Below are positions 10,593 to 21,532 of a stretch of 64,000 bases of DNA, piece by piece. Within the stretch, counting starts at the first letter, position 1; the number at the start of each line of letters is the position of its first letter. This stretch comes from Guadua angustifolia (taxonomy: Eukaryota > Streptophyta > Magnoliopsida > Poales > Poaceae), in NCBI GenBank assembly GCA_036346375.1, contig JAYEVE010000673.1, positions 1-64,000 on the forward strand, read 5' to 3'. Position numbers and translations under genes: made by a program. Below the pieces are notes generated by a model. That model was not told the DNA's origin and made no database searches. It saw nothing but the letters and a program-made list of their open reading frames with translations.

Positions 10593-11648
10593 TAGGAATG
10601 AAAACGGATCGGATAGTTTCCGATCGATCAGGATATTTTTTGATATAGATTCTGTCGGATCGGATATTTGTCAGATAGTATCGGATCGGATACAGATATA
10701 GATTTTTTTTATCAGATATGGATACAGATTCGATAGCTCACTACCCGTGGGATATGGATACAGATTCGGATAATACGAATATTGATGGAGCAGATATTCT
10801 GGATATACATATATGGGCTGGGCCAAGACAACTCTTTTGAGCTAAAAAGATTTCTTAATTTCAGAATTATTTTCTAATTTAATTAATCCATAAAGCAAGT
10901 TTTAATTAAAATTAACAAACCAACTCCAAACATTACGAATTTTTTTGAGAAAGTTCGAAACAATCTAACATTTAAAAATTATCTTCAAGATTTTATAAGA
11001 TTTTAATTTTTCTCAAAAATTCAAAAACTCCTATTCTTAATAGGAAAATATTTTAAATAAGTAGATAAAATGCATAAAAACTCATAAATACATAATTTAT
11101 TATTTTAAACATAATTCAACAAAGAATATAAATCTTGGGTCATTACATGTAAGTGTTACATACTTTTTCTAGAGACGTGATATCTAATTATTATCAAACT
11201 TTTAGTGTGTTATGTGTTTGCTTGTATTTGTATCTCTAAGTAAGGATTACCTTTATTTTGTATTTTGATCTACATGTATGATGAACTAATCGTATGGGTG
11301 TGATAAACTAAGTCTTATATAATTTTATTTTCGACATGATATCTAACTATTGTCTAAGTGAATGAAAATGTTTATATTTGTTTAATTTTCAATAATGTTT
11401 TGATCAAATCAATTAGTTATGTGTTTTTGTTGTTTTTTTATGTACAATCTAAATGGTTATCTAAAGGGTTATCATGTTCTGATCAATATTCGAAATCGTA
11501 TTCGATTCGATTCACATTCGATCCGTATCTGTATTCGACATTATCCGTATTCATATTCATATCGAACAATCCGCATCTGAGAAAAAAGTATAAAAACAAA
11601 TATGGTAGAGCTATTATCATGCATCAGATTCGATCCGTTTCACCCCAA
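10593..11648. mobile_element. Old Ac/Ds-like non-autonomous hAT element
   Basis: The left end TAGGAATGAAAACGGATCGG resembles the Ac terminal motif TAGGGATGAAAACGG. The right end TTTCACCCCAA (11638-11648) is complementary at 8 of 11 positions. Subterminal regions at 10604-10800 and 11480-11640 are full of GGATCGGATA/ATCCGATC-like words in opposite orientation, as in Ds-type elements. The flanking 8-mers are GTGGCGGC (10585-10592) and ATGGCAAC (11649-11656), which match at five positions; the other three are all G-to-A changes. There is no transposase ORF, and the interior is AT-rich. Confidence 0.6.
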
Positions 11649-11719
11649 ATGGCAACACAAGGGGAGGTGAAGAGGTAGGCGTCGCGGTTCCTAGCTTCCT
11701 GTAGGACAAGGGGACATGT

Positions 11720-11938
11720 TGTAACATCCCAAAATTTGTCTCAAAATAATATAATAATAATATTTAAGATTTTTTGATTTTTTAAATTTTGGAATTTATT
11801 TTGTATTTTTGAATTATTCCTTTTTGATATTATTTAATTCTGAGAAAAGTTTAAATAAAAGTTTGTCAAAGATATTTTATTTGAGTTCCAAATATCTTAA
11901 AATATTTTTCAGATTTTTTAGAATTTTTATAATATTTT
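11720..11938 (+). repeat. Gypsy-type LTR fragment, left part
   Basis: It begins TGTAACATCCCAAAATTTG, a typical start of some Ty3/gypsy LTRs, and runs AT-rich to the insertion point of element A. Its continuation lies beyond that element at 23463. No internal gypsy coding sequence is attached, so it may be a solo or truncated LTR. Confidence 0.5.
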
Positions 11939-12269
11939 TGAAAGTGTATCTAAGCCTCTTAATGATTTTGGTGATTAATGACAACAAGATTAAGGGACTA
12001 ATGAGTTTTATAAGTCTTGTGAAGCAGATTATCGCATTTATGAGAAAGCTACGAAGAAAAAGGGCACTCTCAAAATAAAGGAGAAAAAGGCGTCGTTTAA
12101 ACTCAAATTGTCGTGCATTTATTTCATTTTTATTGAGTTTAAGGATTACCATACTATAAAGAGGGATATGACGAGAAATAGCTTTAGAATGATTTAATGT
12201 GCTCAATAATGAATTATAGTCTCAAAATGGGTAAAAGTGTAAAGTCTTAGGGGCATATTGCTCAAAACA

Positions 12270-12569
12270 GTTCGGAGTATCCGAACTTTGGTTCGGAATG
12301 TCCGAGCTGACCCCCTCTGTTGGTCCAAGCAAATTTGGGTTCGGAATGTCCGAAATCACCTTCGGAGTATCCGAGTGCACCCCCTCAGTTAGGTCATGTG
12401 TATTTATGTTCGGAGTGCCCGAAGATTTTTCAGACTATCCGAACGCTCAGAGTGCCCCGAAGACGTTCGGACTGTCCGAATAAATGTTCGGACTATCCGA
12501 ATGTGTTGCTCGGTTGCCTAGAATTCAAACTGTTCGGACTATCCGAACATAAGTTTGGACTATCCGAAC
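12270..12569. promoter_or_regulatory. CGG-N5-CCG palindrome array in element A LTR
   Basis: Repeated near-palindromes such as GTTCGGAGTATCCGAAC (12270-12286), TTCGGAATGTCCGAA (12340-12354) and GTTCGGACTATCCGAAC (12533-12549) lie 40-340 bp upstream of the TATA box. At least eight copies are readable, and a matching array is in the 3' LTR at 22326-22603. Palindromic motifs have been described in Sirevirus LTRs. A role as binding sites for a dimeric factor or as methylation targets is inference. Confidence 0.8.
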
Positions 12570-12608
12570 AGACTCGGGCACAACTCAAAACGGCTAGTTT
12601 TTGAGTGG

Positions 12609-12618
12609 CTATATAAGC
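12609..12618 (+). promoter_or_regulatory. TATA box of element A 5' LTR
   Basis: TATATAAG lies in GTGGCTATATAAGCCCC. The same sequence occurs in the 3' LTR at about 22643-22651. The palindrome array sits just upstream and an A/C-rich leader follows, as expected for an LTR core promoter. Confidence 0.8.
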
Positions 12619-13280
12619 CCCATATTCTCACCTAACAGCACTTAGAGCATTTACTCCACTCATTTGCTGCCATTCCTCACCTCTAGAGCTCAAGCCCTCA
12701 CTCCCTCTTGATCTTGTGATTTGTGAATCTTTGAAGGTTGAGTGAGTTGAGAGATTGAAAGGCAAAGAGTCATTGATTCATCTTAATCACAAAAATCATT
12801 CTCTCGCGAATTTCTTGGCAAATCTATTACTCTTGGAGGTTGAGGACTCCTAGATGGGTAGGAGTCGCTGGTGAGCTCCTAAACTTTGTGTGGGACGCCG
12901 CCGGAGGTTTGTGAAGGTCGAATCCACCTCCACAAGGGAAGGATTCAAGAAGAAATAGGTGAGTGCTTAGTGCAACACCTAGAGGATTAGGGTTGAAAGA
13001 GACCCCGACTTGGTGCCGCCTCAACGAAGACGTAGGATCCCCTCAAGGATCCGAACTTCGGGGAAAAATCTTTGTGCATTTCGTTGTTGTTTCTTGGATT
13101 ACTTTGTTTTCCCCTTTTGTAATTTCTTGAGATCTAGGGTTTCAAGTTGTGGCTAGCCTTAGTGAAGAGTTTTGGTGAGTACTTGTCTACTAAAGGTATT
13201 CTAAACTCTTGGAATTCAATTTGTGCTAGTTTCACTCTCTAGGTAGCTCAGATCTACTTTCTAGGGTTTTTACGCTCAGA

Positions 13281-13366
13281 ACAGTTCGGACAATCCGAAA
13301 GTTCACTCGGATATCCGAACCACTCGGACAGTCCGAAGGAAATTTCGGACTATCTGAAGATATTGT
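13281..13366. promoter_or_regulatory. Second palindrome cluster at end of element A 5' LTR
   Basis: Four copies of the TTCGGA-N-TCCGAA type motif in 86 bp, followed within 70 bp by the LTR end. The 3' LTR has the same cluster at about 23312-23388. Confidence 0.75.
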
Positions 13367-13436
13367 TTCCGCTGCGAATTAAATTTTATAATCGCCTATT
13401 CACCCCCCATCTAGGCGACATTTTGGTCATTTCAAT

Positions 13437-13449
13437 TGGTATCAGAGCC
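13437..13449 (+). other. Primer binding site, initiator Met-tRNA
   Basis: TGGTATCAGAGCC starts two bases after the LTR end and is complementary to the 3' end of plant initiator methionine tRNA, the usual primer for copia reverse transcription. Confidence 0.92.
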
Positions 13450-13489
13450 AAATCTCCGTAGTTTTGGCTTAACCGCTTGGAGAATTAAA

Positions 13490-15715
13490 ATGTCGCTAAT
13501 AGAAAAGAATGACGAAATCCGTGACCAAGACAAGGCCACGGGTTCGGGCAAAGGGGTTGAGATTCCTTATGAATACCGTACTCTTGGAGTCTCAAGTTCT
13601 TCACCTTATGTTTTCGTGTCATCCGGTAGAGCACCTCATTTCGATGGTACTCGCTATGCTGCATGGAAACATAAAATGAAGATGTACTTAAGATCACTTC
13701 ACCCGTGTATTTGGGAGATTGTTGAAACAGGGTTTAAAGCTACGGATCCAAACAAGCTTACACCTGAAGAAAAGAAGGCTCAACATTTCAACGACTTGGT
13801 AGTATTCAATGCATCGAGTGACTCCGAATTCAACCGGGTCGACGGTCTTGAAGATGCCAAAGCTATTTGGGAAAGACTCATGGTCACTCATGAAGGGATA
13901 TCAAGTGTCCGTGAGTCCAAGATTGAGCTCATTATTGGTGAGCTAAGTCGATTTACTTTGGAAGAAGGAGAGTCATACACAAAAATGTTCAACCGCTTGA
14001 TGGTGTTGGTGAATCAAGCTAAGGGTCTTGGGTGTACCGATCTCACCGACAAAGCCGTTGTCAAGATCATCCTTCGAGTGATCACCCCTACCAACCGCAA
14101 TTTAGTGCAACTCATCTGAGATCGACCAAACTTTGACACTCTCACTCCCCATGATGTGATTGGGAGGCTAATGATGGATGAAATGATGATCAAGGAAGCG
14201 GAAGTGGTGGAAGAACTCAAGTCCGGGAAGAAGAAAGGAATTGCTTTAAAGGCCGTCAAAGTTGTGAGGGAAGTGGAAGAGAGCACTAGTGATGATGAAG
14301 AGTCGTGCGGTCCCTTAAACAATGATGATATGGTCTTGCTTGTGAGAAGATTCAATAAGTTCCTCAAGAAGAAGGGCTACAAGCCAGGGAGCCACTCTAA
14401 ACACCAATGGAACAAATCAAGAGGAAGGTACTCAACTAGAAAGTGCTACGAGTGTGGGGAGCCCGGCCATTTCATTGCCGAATGCCCACAACGAGAGAAG
14501 AAGGAAGACAAGCCCTACAAAAAGGACAAATACCGGGGCAAGGACAAAGAAAAGAGCAAAAAGTTCAAGCATTACAAGCACAAGGGACAAGCTCACATTG
14601 GAGAAGAGTGGGATTCAAACTCCGATTCCGACTCAAGCTCCGATTCCGACGAAGGAGGAGGAGTTGCCTCCATCGCCATCGTCGTGCCTTCCACTTCAAC
14701 AACATCGAAGGGCCTCTTCGATAACTTGAGCGATGACGACGAAGACGCTCCAATGTGCCTTATAGCCAAGGGGCGCAAGGTATCAATCAAAACATCATCC
14801 CCTTCTATTGTTGATTCATGTCTAGATGATATCGATGACGCTAGTGACGATGATAATGCGTTCAAGTCCATGAAGGACTTCGATGTCCAAAAATTAGATT
14901 TACTTTTAAAAGATATTGAGAAGTTGGAGGAAACCCTTGAGCAAAAGGAGGCTACTCTCGAAGCTCAAGAGGATTTGCTCATTCTTGAAAAAGAGAAAAA
15001 TCTTGAGCTAGAGAAAAGCCTAACCAATGAAAGAAGAAAGTATGAGAAGTTGGTCAAAAGTTCAAAATTGACTAAATCCGAGTTAACTAGTCTTGAGATC
15101 ACCAACGCTTCACTCATAGAGGAACTTGCCAAAGCAAATGACGCTTGCAAGGCTCTTGAAGTGAAGCTTGTTGATCTCTCGAATAGCTCTTCTAACCCCT
15201 TGACGGGTAACTCCAATTCCTCATTACCGTCTACTAGCAATGGATGTGCTAGATGCTATAATATTAATATTGATGCTTGTGCCACTAACCTTAAGACTTT
15301 GCAAGTATTAACTCATGAAAATGAGAAGCTCAAAAGAATGCTTGAAGATGGACTTCAAAAGTCCTATAAGACTAGCAAAGAATTAGAGGAGTTCCTCGGT
15401 AAGCGCTAAGGTAACTTCATGAAGCATGGGCTTGGGTATGTTCCACCCAAAGGCAAAAAGAGCAACATTGTGGTTGCACCTTTGAACAAACCCATTCATT
15501 TTGCTAAGGGCGAAGGAAATTCTAAGTATAAGACTCATTCTACTTTCTTTGCTTCTTATGTGCTCAAAAGAACTAACATCGGTCGTGTAGTTGCTTGTCA
15601 TATCGGGTGAAAACCCAACAATGCTTCTCATGTGCGATCTATTTGGGTCCCGAAGTCTCTTGTCACTAACGTGCGCGGACCTAAACAAGTTTGGGTACCA
15701 AAAGGCAAAATCTAA
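13490..15715 (+). pseudogene. gag: Element A gag (nonsense-mutated)
   Basis: One reading frame from ATG 13490 to a final TAA at 15713-15715, interrupted by TGA at 14117, TAA at 15407 and TGA at 15608. The N-terminal part is a copia-type gag domain (DGTRYAAWKHKMKMYLRS; FNRLMVLVNQAKGLG). The middle has one CCHC zinc knuckle (CYECGEPGHFIAEC, about 14442-14483), then basic and Ser/Asp-rich stretches, a coiled coil (about 14880-15180) and a C-terminal tail ending WVPKGKI. The product packages the RNA into virus-like particles. No frameshift was found. The final stop comes shortly before pol, which is in another frame. Confidence 0.9.
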
Positions 15716-15729
15716 ATTTCTTTTTGTAG
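15716..15729 (+). promoter_or_regulatory. Pyrimidine tract plus TAG at the gag-pol junction
   Basis: TTTCTTTTTGTAG follows the gag stop. Its TAG (15727-15729) is the last in-frame stop before the open pol frame. It looks like a 3' splice site. Element B has the same arrangement (54563-54575). Use as an acceptor is inferred; a simple spacer is possible. Confidence 0.45.
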
Positions 15730-18700
15730 GCCTACATCTTTGGTGGATCAAGTTGGATTTTGGATAGCGGATGTACACACCATATGACCGGAGAAAGGGC
15801 GATGTTCGCACACTTAGATGCAAATGGGTCAAACAGTGAAAACATAATCTTTGGCGATAATGGAAAAGGTGAGGTGGTAGGTTTAGGTAAGATTCTCATC
15901 ACAAATGACTTTCATATAAACAATGTTTTGCTTGTTGAATCACTAAGCTACAATTTGTTGTCCGTTGCTCAATTATGTAAAGCGGGCTACAATTGTGTGT
16001 TTAGTGATAAGGGTGTGGATGTCATTAAGAGGGTTGATGGCTCAATAGCTGTTAAGGGTCGTTTAAAGGGAAATCTCTATCTCGTAGATTTTACTATGGA
16101 TAGAATTAACCTTAAAACGTGCTTAATGGCTAAATCTAACATGGGTTGGTTATAGCATCGCCGACTTGCTCATGTTGGTATGAGGAACCTTCACAAACTT
16201 ATTAAAGGCAATCACATCCTTGGATTAACAGATGTTGTCTTTGAGAAAGATAGGGTGTGTACCGCATGTCAAGCTGGAAAGCAAGTTGGAGCTACTCATC
16301 CCGCCAAGAATGTGATGACTACCTCAAGACCTCTGGAGATGCTCTATATGGATTTGTTCGGCCCCGTCACATATATAAGTATAGGAGGAAACAAGTATGG
16401 TCTAGTTATTGTTGATGATTTTTCTCGTTTCACTTGGGTATTTTTCTTGCATGACAAAAGTGAAGCCCAAGAAACCCTAAAGAAATTTATGAGAAGGGCA
16501 CAAAATGAATTCGAAGTGAAGATCAAGAAAATCCGAAGTGATAACGGCACCGAATTCAAGAACACCGGTGTGGAGGAATATCTCGACGAGGAGGGCATCA
16601 AGCATGAGTTCTCGGCCCCTTATTCTCCTCAACAAAATGGGGTGGCCGAGAGGAAGAATCGAACACTCATCGAGATGGCGCGCACGATGCTTGATGAGTA
16701 CAAGGTCTCCGACATCTTTTGGACGGAGGCTATCAACACCGCGTGCCACAGTACCAACCACTTATATCTCCACAAGATCTTGAAGAAGACGACGTACGAA
16801 CTACTCACCGGCAAGAAGCCAAATGTTTCCTATTTTCGAGTCTTTGGAAGCAAATGCTATATCCTTAACAAGAGAGCTAAGTTTTCTAAATTTACTCCTA
16901 AAGTAGATGAAGGTTTCTTACTTGGTTATGGGTCAAATGCTTATGCATACCGAGTTTTCAACAACACCACTGGCGTAGTTGAAATCTCGTGTGATATAAC
17001 ATTTGACAAAACTAACGGTTCTCAAGTAGAACAAGTTGATCGTGCTGTGATTGACAGGGAAGAACCACCGTGCGAAGCAATCAAAAAATTAGCAATTGGG
17101 GAAGTGAGATCACTAGAGCAAGAAGCAATCTCAAGCACTCCAACTCAAAATGTCCAATATGAGGCCCAGAATATCCGGACTAGTCCAAAGAGTCCGGATG
17201 TTACTTTGGATGCTCCGGGTGATACTCCCTCTTCCTTAATGCAAGCTCAAGATGGCTCAAACACCACTCAAGACGATGAGAATCCTATCCAAAGAACCAA
17301 TGCAACTGTCCCTCATCTAAGAGTCCATCAAAGCATACAACGAGATCACCCAGTCGACAACATACTCAGAGATATTAACAAGGGAGTATCCACTAGATCT
17401 CGAGTTGCAAATTTTTGTGAATTTTACTCGTTTGTTTCTTCTCTTGAGCCTCTAAAGGTAGAAGAAGCACTACAAGATCCGGATTGGGTGATGGCTATGT
17501 AAGAGGAGCTAAACAACTTCGAGAGAAATCAAGTGTGGAAGCTTGTCGAAAGACCCAAGCAAAACGTGATTGGAACCAAATGGGTATTTCGGAACAAGAA
17601 AGACGAGCATGGAGTAGTGACTAGAAATAAAGCCCGCTTGGTCGCTCAAGGCTTCACGCAAATCGAAGGTTTGGATTTCGATGAAACATATGCTCCCGTA
17701 GCTAGGCTTGAATCTATTAGAATATTACTTGCCTTTGCTATTCACCATGATTTTAAGTTGTATCAAATGGACATGAAAAGTGCTTTCCTGAATGGACCAC
17801 TCTCTGAGTTGGTCTACGTCGAGCAACCACCTGAATTCGAAGACCCTAAATATCCGGACCATGTCTACTTTCTACACAAGGCACTATATGGACTCAAACA
17901 AGCACCAAGAGCATGGTTCGAATGTCTTCGAGATTTTCTTCTTGAGCAAGGTTTTGTAGTCGGAAAGGCCGACCCTACTCTCTTTACTAAGTATATTGAT
18001 AATGATCTATTTGTTTGTCAAATATATGTTGATGACATTATATTCGGATCTACTAATGAACAATTATGCAAGGAGTTTAGCAGGATTATGACTAAGAGGT
18101 TCGAGATGTCCATGATGGGCGAATTGAAGTTTTTCCTCGGTTTTCAAATCAAACAACTCAAGGAAGAAACTTTTATATGCCAAACCAAATACATCAAGGA
18201 TATGCTGAAGAAATTCGGTATGGAGAACGCCAAGCCAATCAAGATGCCCATGCAAGCCAACAGACATCTAGACCTCGACAAAGAAGGTAAACCGGTCGTC
18301 CAAAAGGTATATCGCTCGATGATCGGTTCTCTCCTTTATCTTTGTGCATCTAGGCCCGATATTATGCTTAGTGTGTGCATGTGTGCACGATTTCAAGCCG
18401 CTCCTAAAAAGTGCCACATGGTGGCCGTTAAGAGAACCTTGAGATATTTAGTACATACTCCTCACTTTGGGCTTTGGTATCCAAAAGGTTCATCATTTGA
18501 ATTAGTTGGTTATTCCGATGCGGATTATGCCGGATGTAAAGTGGATAGGAAGAGTACTTTGGGGACGTGTCAATTTCTAGGAAGATCTCTTGTCTCATGG
18601 TTCTCTAAGAAACAAAATACCGTACCCCTATCCACAGCCGAAGCCGAGTATATAGTGGCCGGGAGTTGTTGCGCCCAATTTCTTTGGATGAGACAAACCC

Positions 18701-18978
18701 TAAATGATTATGGCCTAACCTATAACCATGTCCCACTTTTGTGTGATAATGAGAGTGCCATAAAAATTGCCAACAATCCTGTCTAACATTCCCGTACAAA
18801 GTATATCGATATTCGCCATCACTTCTTAAGAGATCATTCCACTAAAGGCGATATTAATATTCAACATGTGAGCACAAATGACAAATTAGCCGATATTTTC
18901 ACCAAGCCTCTTGATGAAAAGAGATTTTGTGAGTTGAGAAGTGGGCTAAATATTTTAGACTCTCGCAACTTGGCTTGA
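15730..18978 (+). pseudogene. pol: Element A pol: protease, integrase, RT, RNase H
   Basis: Pol is in the frame one base back from gag. Order: protease with LDSGCTHHMTG (15760); pre-integrase zinc region with HRRLAHVGMRNLHKL and CTACQAGK; integrase with the DDE residues in MDLFGP, RSDNGTEFK and QQNGVAERKNRTLIEMART; reverse transcriptase with KARLVAQGFTQ, MDMKSAFLNG and YVDD (18027-18038); RNase H ending with DIRHHFLRDH and LADIFTKPLDE. Stops at 16153 (TAG), 17500 (TAA) and 18784 (TAA) break the frame, and the natural end is TGA 18976-18978. Each break looks like a single transition and I saw no indels. The enzyme set would copy the RNA and integrate the cDNA. Confidence 0.92.
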
Positions 18979-19843
18979 AATATGCATACAATTGGGTGAT
19001 GAGTGGAAAATGTTTTAGAAAAACTTATTTCAATTTATTTTTCTTCATTTTCCTGTGTTAATTGGGTCTTGATCTTCGGATCCCGTCAATTATCATGTGA
19101 TCATGGTTTGATTGGTTGTATGGCTTGCTGATCACATGATGACTTGACTCATTAGGACCTCTGACCTCTTTCTCGCTCCGGAGGCCTTCAATCCTTTGTT
19201 TCATGCCATCCTCAGAAAGTCAGCTCGGACTATCCGAACTGTTCGGACTATCCGAACTGTTCGAACTTATGTTCGGACTATCAGAAGTGGGGTCTCGGGC
19301 TATTTAACTCAGCCCGACCCACATCTTCTTCTTTTCCTCCTTTTCAATTCCAAAATCCGTCTCTCTCTTGTTCTCCACCCAAACTCATGGATCTTGATAT
19401 TTGGCCTCTAATTCGGTGAATCGGAGTCTCCAAGATCTTTCCTGAGGGCAAGGGCTTCATCTATATTGCGTCATTGCCCTAGATTCATCTCGGGAACTCC
19501 GGTTTTCAATCTCCAAGGTTTGGTTCCAACCACTTCATTTTTCGGCAAATTTATCATCTTCTTTTGCAAATCCTTGGGTTCTAGATCGTCCTAGGCCTTG
19601 CTAGGGTGATCCTCTTTGATTAGCTCTAGATCTAGTTGATTATTGTCTAGATTGAACAATTTAGGGTTCGTGGCGCTCACCTTGACCGTCAGAAGTTTCT
19701 ATTCGGAGTGTCTGAACAAAACTTCGGATTGTCCGAAGGAAACTTCGGACTATCCGAAGTTTGTGAGTTCATTTCAACCCTTTGTTGCTCATCTAGGTTA
19801 TAATTAGAGTCTAATCTTGTTTCTACCTTTGTATACCTCTAGA
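18979..19843 (+). promoter_or_regulatory. Pre-ORF3 region of element A with LTR-like layout
   Basis: This 865-bp non-coding gap has a palindrome cluster at 19223-19287 (CTCGGACTATCCGAAC, GTTCGGACTATCCGAAC and others). A weak TATA-like word (CTATTTAACTC, about 19300) follows, then a CT-rich leader (19325-19380), a second palindrome cluster at 19701-19761, and CTCTAG directly before the ORF3 start. The same order (array, TATA, leader, second array) is seen in the element's own LTR. I infer a separate promoter for ORF3, perhaps derived from an LTR; nothing here proves it. Confidence 0.6.
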
Positions 19844-21532
19844 ATGGATCCCTCTCAGGGTGGCAATCCCCGTTCTCGCCCATCTCGCCAAATTGACATC
19901 ACCATGGATCGCAAGAAGAAGGCAAAGCATGATCATCCAGCTAGCGGCTCTTCTACGCATCCTCCTACAGCTTCTACGGGTTCTCCCTCAGATTCCCTTC
20001 CGGAGTCTCCTCCGCCTCAGTCCGTCGGAAGGAAGAAGCGTTTGACGGTGCGCAAGATCAGTCAGAAATCTCAGGCTGCAGCTTCAGGGCAAGGTGGTAA
20101 TGGTCAGGGCAGCGGTTCAGAGGATCCTCGAGCTGCTATGCCAAGGTTGAGGGCAGCCAAATGTGCAGAACAGCGCAGGGCAGGACAGTTGATCGGTCCT
20201 TTGCAGATTCACCCATCTATTTGTCTAACCCCGATAGGTGTTACTCCCAAGAAAAAGATTGACTATTGCATTGGACATGGAAGAGGAAAAGAAGTCCGTC
20301 AGCATAGAAGTCAAGATCCTTTGTTGTATCTTCAGGAGGACTATGTGAACAAAAGGTTCTGGAATCACTTTCAGCAGGACTTCTATGACTCTGTGATCGC
20401 GGAAAAGAAAAATCCGGTGGCTCTAATGTAATGTATAGACTGGGAATACATGGCGCAGCAGGAGGACCCTGTGTTTAATCATGTCATAGAAGCTTGTGAG
20501 CGCCACAACTTGAAAGAAATTATGTCTTTTCGGTGCAAGTGGAACAATGAAGTGGTGGCACAATTCTATGCCACCCTTTATACTGACACCGACGAAGCAA
20601 GCACAATGTGGTTCATGGTAGATGGGTTATACTACTCTGTGACCAAGGCGCAGTTCGCTGACTGTTTGGGATTCTCAACTGAAAATTGGGGAAACTTGGA
20701 CAAGCTGCACACTATGGACACTTCAGGTATCAATGACTTGGATCCTCTGTATGATGAAAGTCAAAACTTCAAGCTGGGCACTACCAAGGGTCTGAAACCA
20801 TTTTATGCTATATTGTACAAGTTGCTTCGGAAGACCCTGTGGCTTAAAGAGGGAGATACCACAAATATCAACTCCTACTCCAGAAACCTTCTTCTGCGGA
20901 TTGGTGAGGAATCCAGGCCTTTTGATGTCTTTTATTTTATCTGGCAGGAGATCTGCCTCAACTCCATCAGTCCGCGAAGCAGCTGTGGGTTTGCTCCATA
21001 TGTTATGTGCATGGTCGAGAGCATATCCGGCTTATGGTTTGCTAAAGATGTGGATCATCTTCCTTACAAAGTCAGATTGATTAAAGCTCCAGCTCAGCTA
21101 GCTCCTGCTCCTGCTCCTTCTGTCAGAGATGATAGATCTCGATCATCAGTTCCTGATCCTAGTACCGCTGCTCCATCCTCCTCTGCTAGACCTTTGTCTC
21201 CGGCTCATCCTTCCTCTCTAGGCAGCTCTATCAAGTCAATGCTTCGTGCCATTTTTTGCCTGGGGATAAAGAATCACAAGAAGATCAAGGAGATGAATGT
21301 CAAGCTTGCAGACACTCGTCGTTAGCTGAATGTCATCAAAGAGAAGCTCAACCTATCTTGCTCATCTGAGGAGTCTGAGTCTGAGTCAGATACAGCGACG
21401 GTGGATTCTGAGACTCGGCATCTCTTTGACCTTCCCGCCGTTTCCACGCCTATTGTAGATGATGAAGAGGGTGATACTGCTTATACGCCAGGCGGAGACA
21501 GCGACCACGACGACGACGACAGCGAGGAGTGA
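19844..21532 (+). pseudogene. Element A third ORF (env-like position)
   Basis: One frame of 563 codons from ATG 19844 to TGA 21530-21532, with nonsense codons TAA at 20429 and TAG at 21323. The N-terminal 120 residues are basic and Ser/Pro-rich (KKKAKHDHPASGSS; GRKKRLTVRK). The middle is a globular region of about 250 residues containing VAQFYATLY, FADCLGFS and FAPYVMCMVES. The C-terminus is Pro/Ser-rich, then a probable coiled coil and an acidic end (DDDDSEE). I recall the middle region as a plant transposon-associated domain (putative plant transposon protein type). Sireviruses often have an env-like gene here, but I see no clear signal peptide or membrane anchor. Its function is unknown. 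Element B has a related ORF. Confidence 0.8.

Larger units (their letters stand above)
11939..13434 (+). repeat. Element A 5' LTR
   Basis: A 1496-bp LTR starting TGAAAGTGTATC and ending GGTCATTTCA. A cluster of palindromes with the core CGG-N5-CCG lies at 12270-12569, a TATA box (CTATATAAGCCCC) at about 12609, and a second palindrome cluster at 13281-13366 near the end. Transcription should start shortly after the TATA box, which makes the second cluster part of the transcribed leader. Confidence 0.9.

Noticed and set aside
14443..14871. Several 60-93 codon frames over element A gag
   Set aside because: They overlap the zinc-knuckle gag frame, which has clear homology. They are shadows from repetitive Ser/Asp codons.
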